Assembly (NCBI GenBank): GCA_015680685.1
Contig: MNCI01003588.1
Coordinates: 617,298 to 681,297, forward strand
Source: Gnetum montanum
Taxonomy: Eukaryota > Streptophyta > Gnetopsida > Gnetales > Gnetaceae
DNA: 64,000 nucleotides
Direction: 5' to 3'
Position numbers and translations under genes: made by a program
Notes under the pieces: model-generated
What the model saw: only the letters and a program-made list of their open reading frames with translations
Databases searched by the model: none
What the model was told of the DNA's origin: nothing
Shown here: piece by piece, positions 57,420 through 64,000 of the stretch
Layout of the letters: each line of letters opens with the position of its first letter
How positions within the stretch are numbered: the stretch's first letter is position 1

Positions 57420-58355
57420 TGATGAGACACAATTTGCATGAGCCACGATATCGCATCCCATGCAATATTGCGTCATCCCCTGTGATATCGCGTATGCGAT
57501 ATCGCAGTCCGCCACCAAGTCTATAAATAAGAGGCAGCTCTCCTTTGTTTTTTCATCCTGAGTTAGAAGTAGGAAAACTCTGGTAGTTTGATCACTCCAG
57601 AGATAGAATATTTTCCATGTGCCCACAGTAGGATTCCTAAAGTGAACAGATCTTTATTTGAGCAACATTGTACCTAAACACAAGTTGTGTACGACATTAA
57701 AGATGAACTTCTTGGATAAACCTTGCAGTGCATGGAATATGATTTTATTTATTGTTTTCTCTCTCACCCTTAAATGCCTAGAATGTGGTATGAGTACGAC
57801 TTAATTACGAGCATCTAGTGTGACTACTTGGCAACCTAGTGGAGTATTCTAGATCTACGCTTGGTAATCCTAGTGGTAGTTGTGCACCAAGATGTGTACG
57901 GTTAGTTAAGGAATCGGCTGCTCATTACACTTAGGCTAGATTAGCTTTCTCAACCCTTTCCTCCTAGTTAAGTGCCTCAGTACGACCACTTCGAGCACGT
58001 GTGTTATGCGCGGTGATCCCAGCAATGAGCAGTGTTTGGTAGCCACGGTTGCATCGGTTCAGGGTGTGTACGGTAAGTGGGAACGGATGCTGATGCTAGG
58101 TAATTTAGACTTAGTTCATTAGTTAGAGTTAGTTAGTTTCTCCAACCCTTCACCTCGATAGCATATGAGATAAAATATAAAAGACTATAAAAACCATACA
58201 CCGTGACAACTACAAGTAAGTCTGGGAAGACAACGAATGATTAACCCCAAGTGTTCCATGGGGCATGTAGGCACTTAGTCTACAGAGTTCAACCAGATCA
58301 TGTGTGCTACGCTCATTTTGTATGGTTGAGTGTAGGGGTACCTCGCCACTCATCA
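57420..58355 (+). repeat. 3' LTR of C1
   Basis: TGATGAG start after the polypurine tract; ends CACTCATCA. Contains palindromes and a TATA box (57522-57529). Confidence 0.92.
57448..57529 (+). promoter_or_regulatory. GCGATATCGC array and TATA box, C1 3' LTR
   Basis: Four palindromes: ACGATATCGC, GCAATATTGC, GTGATATCGC and intact GCGATATCGC. The last two have the 14-base spacing. TATAAATA at 57522-57529. Confidence 0.65.
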
Positions 58356-58360
58356 ATAAC
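58356..58360. repeat. Target-site duplication of C1, right (ATAAC)
   Basis: See 51183-51187. Confidence 0.65.
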
Positions 58361-58510
58361 ATACCTTGCTTCAATGGAAAAACCATGTCCACTTTAATGT
58401 GACACATTTCATTCAGTGGGAAATCACCAAGTCCATTGAGTATAACACATCTTGTTTGATGGAAAAACCAACAAGTCCATTGAGTGTAATGTAACTCACT
58501 CAATGGGAAA
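58361..58510. repeat. 44-bp tandem repeat interrupted by C1
   Basis: GTCC marker at 58387, 58431 and 58475; the previous unit starts at 51172, and counting across C1 restores about 42-44 bases. Unit words: AAGTCCATTGAGTGTAAC and CAATGGGAAA. Confidence 0.8.
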
Positions 58511-58944
58511 CATTACATCTAACTGACGTTGACAAAGAAACCTAATGAAATTTTTACCCCACAAAAAGAGGAGCAAATTGCCAAGAAGCTAGATGGGAAA
58601 TGAAGCCTCAAAGTCCAATGGCCAAAGTAAGCTTGAAGCGAAGTGATTGAGTCTTCAAATGCCATTTCCAAGTGACCAACACTTCAAAGCATGTTAGCAT
58701 CATGCTATAGCCATGACAACAATACTTAAAACATATTGTTATCCCTCATAACCATTTCATTGTGACATTAATATCATCATCTCATCATAGCCTAATCCAA
58801 TCATCATAAGCACTCTTCAACATGGTTCGACATGATTGGATTAAGCATAGAGAAGGAATGTTAGTGATGGACTTATAGTGGTGCTTGGTATTCTTTGTCA
58901 ATGCCTCTCAAGTCATCCTCCAAACACCAACAAATAGGGACCAC
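58361..58944 (+). other. Second B 3' internal part, after C1
   Basis: Continues 49498-51187. It begins with a 44-bp tandem repeat (58361-58510) and ends in the polypurine tract of LTR3. No gene. Confidence 0.7.
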
Positions 58945-59081
58945 TAAAACACCACAAAAATTTTCATGTTATAACCATTTTTCACCATGTAGCCTTCACC
59001 CCATGAAACCCAAGGTAAAACTTCATTATAAATGTGAAGGTTATAATCCACAAGGGGAAATCTCACATAATTTATACTTTT

Positions 59082-59082
59082 N
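59082..59082. other. Single n, contig join
   Basis: The segment 60136-60220 belongs here by alignment with LTR2 (47930-48000). Confidence 0.85.
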
Positions 59083-59276
59083 TAGTAATTTTATGGGTTT
59101 TATGGGGCTATACACTTATCTATGCTAGAAACACCTATAGGAGAAAATCTCACCTACCCCCAACATGAAGAGGTAGATCTCAAAATGGAGAAGTGAGGGA
59201 AGACATAATGCCCAGCATGGAGGAGCTTGGTCTTCTTTTCCAACATGGAAACCTTCATCCTCAGCATGGAGGCTTC

Positions 59277-60095
59277 TCACCCTAAGCATTGAAACTCATC
59301 ATCCCTAGTGTGAAAGCTACATGAGTAAGATTTTTTCACTCTAATGACCTCAAAGTTGACTAACCACTTCAACAAAGATAGCAGAAGGCTCAACGTGGAA
59401 GATCTACCTCTAGTGTAGAAGGTGTACCTCTATTACTATTTATAGTAAATGGAATGGCCATGGAGACTTAGCACTTACTATACATAATAACCATCCATAT
59501 TTGGGCACCCATCTCTCTTGTACAAGGCATACATCTACAGAAATTTGTAGCCAATCTGTTAGCCAATTTATAGCAAAAATCATGGCCTAAAACCTATAAA
59601 ACCAAAACCTTAACACCCCTTTTAGGTTCCACACTTTTGCATTTCCACGCACATAGCAATTTTAGCTTCTAAGAGCTCTTGAAACCTTGTAGAAATGTAG
59701 CTTCTTGGAGCCTTCCAATGTGGAGCCCCTGTAGCCCTGTTACCCCTTTTGCAACCCCCTTGAGATTTGTGAATTTTTGATGTCAACACTGTGTTTCTGG
59801 GATTCCCAGCCCCCATCCTATAGCAATTTGGTAGCCAAAATTTTCACTTTTCTCACCCCCTAGTAGTGATCCAAGTTGCATATCTAAAGTTGCAGTAGAG
59901 GAGGTTTGAAAGCATCAAGAGTGGCTTAGTAGTTAGATCATAGAGCAAATTACATTGACTTCAATAGGCTTTGAAATCTTGGCCTAATGAATCCCCCTTT
60001 TCTCTCTCATGGGAATTTCTTGTACATATTTTTTAAAATAATTATTTATTTATTTTAATAAAGTTTTAAAGTTTCATTTTTGTGTGCAATCTACA
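59277..60095. repeat. Apparent 819-bp duplication, copy 1
   Basis: Appears identical to 60222-61040, while the genuine LTR copies nearby are strongly diverged. Copy 2 is bounded by an n at 60221, and the inserted contig between the copies by an n at 60096. Best read as an assembly artefact. Confidence 0.85.
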
Positions 60096-60096
60096 N

Positions 60097-60220
60097 ATAA
60101 TCCACAAGGGGAAATCTCACATAATTTATACTTTTGGAGCTGAAAAAATACCTCATAAGTGGTCAAAGCCTCATTCCCCAAGTGAAAAAAGTCACCTAGT
60201 GTCTATATTTGGGCTTGGAG
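60097..60220. other. Misplaced contig
   Basis: Its first 39 bases repeat 59043-59081; its remainder (GGAGCTGAAAA to GGCTTGGAG) matches LTR2 at the point where 59082 has its n. Confidence 0.85.
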
Positions 60221-60221
60221 N

Positions 60222-61040
60222 TCACCCTAAGCATTGAAACTCATCATCCCTAGTGTGAAAGCTACATGAGTAAGATTTTTTCACTCTAATGACCTCAAAG
60301 TTGACTAACCACTTCAACAAAGATAGCAGAAGGCTCAACGTGGAAGATCTACCTCTAGTGTAGAAGGTGTACCTCTATTACTATTTATAGTAAATGGAAT
60401 GGCCATGGAGACTTAGCACTTACTATACATAATAACCATCCATATTTGGGCACCCATCTCTCTTGTACAAGGCATACATCTACAGAAATTTGTAGCCAAT
60501 CTGTTAGCCAATTTATAGCAAAAATCATGGCCTAAAACCTATAAAACCAAAACCTTAACACCCCTTTTAGGTTCCACACTTTTGCATTTCCACGCACATA
60601 GCAATTTTAGCTTCTAAGAGCTCTTGAAACCTTGTAGAAATGTAGCTTCTTGGAGCCTTCCAATGTGGAGCCCCTGTAGCCCTGTTACCCCTTTTGCAAC
60701 CCCCTTGAGATTTGTGAATTTTTGATGTCAACACTGTGTTTCTGGGATTCCCAGCCCCCATCCTATAGCAATTTGGTAGCCAAAATTTTCACTTTTCTCA
60801 CCCCCTAGTAGTGATCCAAGTTGCATATCTAAAGTTGCAGTAGAGGAGGTTTGAAAGCATCAAGAGTGGCTTAGTAGTTAGATCATAGAGCAAATTACAT
60901 TGACTTCAATAGGCTTTGAAATCTTGGCCTAATGAATCCCCCTTTTCTCTCTCATGGGAATTTCTTGTACATATTTTTTAAAATAATTATTTATTTATTT
61001 TAATAAAGTTTTAAAGTTTCATTTTTGTGTGCAATCTACA
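60222..61040. repeat. Apparent 819-bp duplication, copy 2
   Basis: See copy 1. Confidence 0.85.
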
Positions 61041-61244
61041 TTTGTCTTCCATTTTTACAAATATGTAATTTTTGCATCATATTTTTTCAACTCCTTGTTT
61101 TGCATTCTGTAAGTCCTTGGAAGATATACTAGACTATTTAGGGCACCTTGAATTCCATTATTTTGAAGGCCTTGTGGATTCATTGTTAAAGCTATTGCAC
61201 TGGGATTTTTAGTTTTCTAGCAACCAAATTTTTCAATTGCTACA

Positions 61245-62915
61245 ATTATAGTAGAAGTACGTATTGCAAGAAAAAATAATTTATGTTAACAAAATATTGT
61301 TATATTAATGTATTATAAAGAAAACCAAATCATCTAGATTGAGAAGAAGAAAAAGTAACTGATAGAACAAAACTAGATTTAGATAAAAAGAAATGAACTT
61401 CACTCCTAGATTATTTAAAGAAAAGATAAAGAAATATGACTACAACACTAAATAAGTAGTATAGCTTAAAAGTTAATACAAATAACTAGGAAAAGAACCT
61501 AAAATAAAACAATGGTGATCTTGAAGAAATAATTAATGGATTAGAGATGAATGACAAGAATCTATGTTGCCCTAATTTCTCTTTGACATGTGTGCTTGAT
61601 GAAGATCTTAATTAGAAAACTCAAGTCATTGTGGATGAAAACTGATAACAAAGAGAAAAATGATTAAGTCGTATTGATGTGTGGATCTAGATCTAGTTAA
61701 AATTTTCATTTGTTATGAGGAAAAAATAATGGGGATATAATGTGCTAGTAGGGAAAGTGAGAAGGTATTATAAAATCTCATGTGGCTGAAACTATTTAGA
61801 GATCCTGATGCTCATAGAGATAGTTATCAAAAGTTATTCTTTTGAGAAGGAATCTATCCTTCTTTTAAGAGTTCTAACTAATGTTAAATACCTTCTTGAT
61901 TAGAAGTATACTCCTATTTATAGGTCATAATTATCTCATAGATTCTTAAGAAATGATGCATTAGAGCCCAAAAACTAGAAGCTTCTAGTTATGAGAAATA
62001 ATATACGTAGTTATAGAAGAAATCAAAGATGTAGGTGACATAGAAGAATGATGTTGAACATCAAAAAATAGAATTAACATTAGATATTAAGAACATAAAA
62101 GTTAATGTTAATTTTAAATTAAGATGAATTTGGAAAATGACACTAAAATTTAAAATTAAAGCCTAGAAGATAAGTAATCAAAAAAGATGTTACAAGTGAT
62201 ATGAGACATCAAGGTTATGGATATGCTAGAGAAGATAATCAGAAGTAATATTACTAATGATGTAGAATGTTGAAATAGTGACTTTTGGAGGTGACTTAAG
62301 CCATTGAATCTAGAAATATACCTAAAACTTTGACTCACATAGAAAATGCTAAAGTGGGTACACCAAGATGAATTCTCATGTTTGTGCAAGTTGAAGATTC
62401 TATGTAGTGATTTGACACTCCAATTATTTCCATGATTACTACACATTCAGAAACCCTCTTCTCATGAAAAAGAAAAAAAGAAAAGATGAAAAAAAAATAA
62501 AGAAAAGAAAAAGAAAAATAATCAAATAATGATGATGAGAAGAGCAATACAATGTTAACCTTATTAGTCGATGTAAAATGATACTCTTACCATTCTATAT
62601 TGATGTTATAATTTCTCAATTAGGATCATAGTAGAAGATTAAATCAATATCTAGGCAAAGCCTATCTCATGTTCAAACTATTATCTAGATTACTTACCTT
62701 TCAAAATATAACAATCCAAGATAATCTCTTGCTCATCCCTACTCATGGCTAGGAAGACATAAAAGTGTACATCTTAGTAAACTTTTGTAATGTCAAATGC
62801 TACTTTTACTTAATTTCTAAATCTTTTTTCCTAGGGATCATAAACTTTGATCCAAACCATAATCATACCCATCCTAAAAATTTCAATTTCTTCGTCATGG
62901 CATTGTAATAACTGT
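61245..62915. other. AT-rich stretch with a minus-strand TATA box, no gene
   Basis: CCTATTTATAGG at 61913-61924 reads as a TATA box on the minus strand (61915-61922). This may be the LTR of minus-strand element E, whose gag lies left of the B complex. No coding frame is supported; the A-rich run at 62460-62520 only opens spurious frames. Confidence 0.35.
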
Positions 62916-63746
62916 TGATGAGTGTTGGAGTTATCCAAACACTCTATCATACAAGTCACAAGTGCTAGCATGCAATCAGATCGTAATCCATAGATGGACA
63001 ATGCAATTATGCTAGTGATTGATGTTAAGCTCGAGATCGCTATCTTCCTACATTAAGTTAGTAAATTTTGAGTGTATGGTTTAACTCTTAGTATGACATA
63101 TGATTAGTTAATTTTTTTAGGCTTTAATTACTCCTAGTTACAAACATAGCAGAAGTTGAAAATAATAATCTAAATCTAAGGAATGACAGTAATGTAAATC
63201 TATTCTAGCCTATAGTAACAAGCATTCAATCTTGGTTTAATATAAATGCCTTAGGCTCATATAAATATTAATAGATTACCAAGAGTTATTATATTAGATG
63301 AACCAAGCAATAACACCACAGGGATTACCAAATAATTACACTTACGCACTTGAAGCCAATCGTACTCATTCCACTTTAATAATGAACAAGTAAAGTACTT
63401 TGAAAACATAAAAAAGCTAAGGGGATGTTATAATGATGAACACCAATCTCAATCTTTATTTCTAGATATGAACTATGCCTAAGTACATGTCACTCAAATA
63501 AAGATTCCATACAACTACTCTACATCACATTGTGGGCATTTCCTCTATTGCTAAAGTTATGAAAAAAAACTACAAGAGTATAGCTAAGGGTGAAATAAAA
63601 AAGTTGTTAATTGAGCATCAAAGTGTTGGTATTTATAGGGATACACATCAAGGCATCATATCAATGATGACATAGCATGGGTTACGACGTTGTATCTATG
63701 ATATCGTAGATAAGATATCGCAATGCAACAAAGATTGACTTTATCA
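62916..63746 (-). repeat. LTR C4 (family C), minus strand
   Basis: On the minus strand it begins TGATAAAG, preceded by the polypurine-like GTGGAGGTA, and ends at CTCATCA (62916). GATATC cores at 63700 and 63714 keep the 14-base spacing, and TATAAATA is at 63637-63630. It is strongly diverged from C0 and C1. As the polypurine tract precedes it, it is a 3' LTR; the rest of the element lies to the right. Confidence 0.75.
63630..63637 (-). promoter_or_regulatory. TATA box of LTR C4
   Basis: TATAAATA on the minus strand, downstream of the paired GATATC palindromes. Confidence 0.6.
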
Positions 63747-64000
63747 TACCTCCACGATTGACTAGAAACTTGTTCTTGAATTAGAAAAAAATGAGGATAG
63801 AGTCAATTACAAAATTGGGACATAGAATTAACTTGTCTAACTATTTACATGAATCTTGAATGCTTCAAATGGTTTTTTTTACAAAATGACATAGTTATCA
63901 ATTAACAAAACATAATGTAACAAAACAAAAACTAAATTAGCTTGATGTAGTTTATGTTCGAGGTGGTGGAGTCTATTCCATCAATTTCTTTCCTTTATCA
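63747..64000 (-). other. Internal sequence of C4 next to its 3' LTR
   Basis: On the minus strand this ends in TTCTAGTCAATCGTGGAGGTA, matching the C1 sequence before its 3' LTR in outline. No gene seen. Confidence 0.5.

Larger units (their letters stand above)
51188..58355 (+). mobile_element. Element C1: Athila-like, without recognisable pol
   Basis: LTRs at 51188-52234 and 57420-58355, TGATGA...TCATCA ends, flanks ATAAT (51183-51187) and ATAAC (58356-58360). A tRNA-Asp-type primer site, gag, zinc knuckle and protease are present. RT, RNase H and integrase are not seen, and the extra gene is reduced to its start region. A 115-base N gap (55699-55813) may hide missing sequence. Confidence 0.9.
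33459..61244 (+). mobile_element. Family B Tat-like complex with three LTRs
   Basis: The order is LTR1 (33459-34735), primer site, gag, protease, tandem arrays, 3' internal part, LTR2 (47789-49497), a second 3' internal part (49498-51187 and 58361-58944), LTR3 (58945-61244). The outer flanks are ATTAG (33454-33458) and ATTAT (61245-61249), a 4/5 match. LTR2 is not followed by a primer site but joins directly to sequence homologous to about 45,700. No RT or integrase was found, so it is non-autonomous. Gag, protease and primer site are homologous to A1. It is interrupted by the A3 solo LTR and by C1. Confidence 0.75.
58945..61244 (+). repeat. LTR3 of the B complex (misassembled)
   Basis: Starts TAAAACACCACAAAAATTTT and ends TTTTTCAATTGCTACA. 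Apparent length 2300 is inflated by a false duplication; see 59277-60095 and 60222-61040. Confidence 0.8.

Noticed and set aside
59622-60761. Two identical 64-codon minus-strand frames
   Set aside because: They are the two halves of the false assembly duplication and lie in an LTR.
62156-62547. Minus-strand Ser/Phe-rich frames
   Set aside because: They come from an A-rich plus strand (AAAGAAAAAG runs); no motif or homology seen.
1-64000. tRNA, rRNA, snoRNA or miRNA genes
   Set aside because: No cloverleaf with A and B boxes, or rRNA sequence, was recognised by eye; small RNA genes cannot be excluded without a covariance-model search.

Overview
The window looks like intergenic DNA from a seed plant with a very large, old, repeat-filled genome, possibly a gymnosperm. 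I cannot name the species. I recognise no intact host gene, no tRNA or rRNA, and nothing prokaryotic. Almost everything is LTR retrotransposon DNA inserted into other LTR retrotransposons, heavily decayed. The decay is mostly C-to-T and G-to-A change: coding frames often stay open for 2-3 kb apart from single-codon stops, with few frameshifts.

Layout, left to right. 1-4364: 3' end of an Athila-like Ty3/gypsy element (family C, copy C0), with a long extra gene and a 3' LTR. 4365-7440: AT-rich DNA with an LTR-like promoter, a LINE fragment and a small tandem repeat. 7540-10753 plus 29909-29989: element D, a chromovirus-like Ty3/gypsy relic on the minus strand; its LTR is split by the next element. 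10754-29903: element A1, a 19-kb Tat-lineage element with 1.9-kb LTRs and a perfect ATAGC target-site duplication. 30975-32977: minus-strand gag relic (element E). 33459-61244: a family B Tat-like complex with three LTRs. It contains a solo family A LTR (41575-43381, target duplication GGGAG) and a family C element, C1 (51188-58355). 61245-62915: AT-rich DNA with a minus-strand TATA box, perhaps part of E's LTR. 62916-63746: a minus-strand family C LTR (C4).

The most interesting object is inside A1. Between protease and reverse transcriptase lies a 6-kb insert holding an antisense gene (22088 down to 17459) with seven recognisable exons, canonical splice sites and its own TATA box. Five of its six exon joins can be made phase-compatible. 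Minisatellites built on a shared GGCCTAAAACTGGCA-like core lie on both sides of it and again after integrase. The GCTAYGCTA/TAGCRTAGC motif that forms imperfect palindromes in the A-family LTRs recurs in the antisense gene's introns and near its promoter. An antisense gene can keep introns through retrotransposition because the sense genomic RNA is not spliced at antisense sites. Family C carries an extra gene of similar length and general architecture, but in sense orientation and directly behind a 3' splice site.

Assembly caution: single n characters at 59082, 60096 and 60221 bracket a misplaced contig and a false 819-bp duplication, and a 115-base N run lies at 55699-55813.
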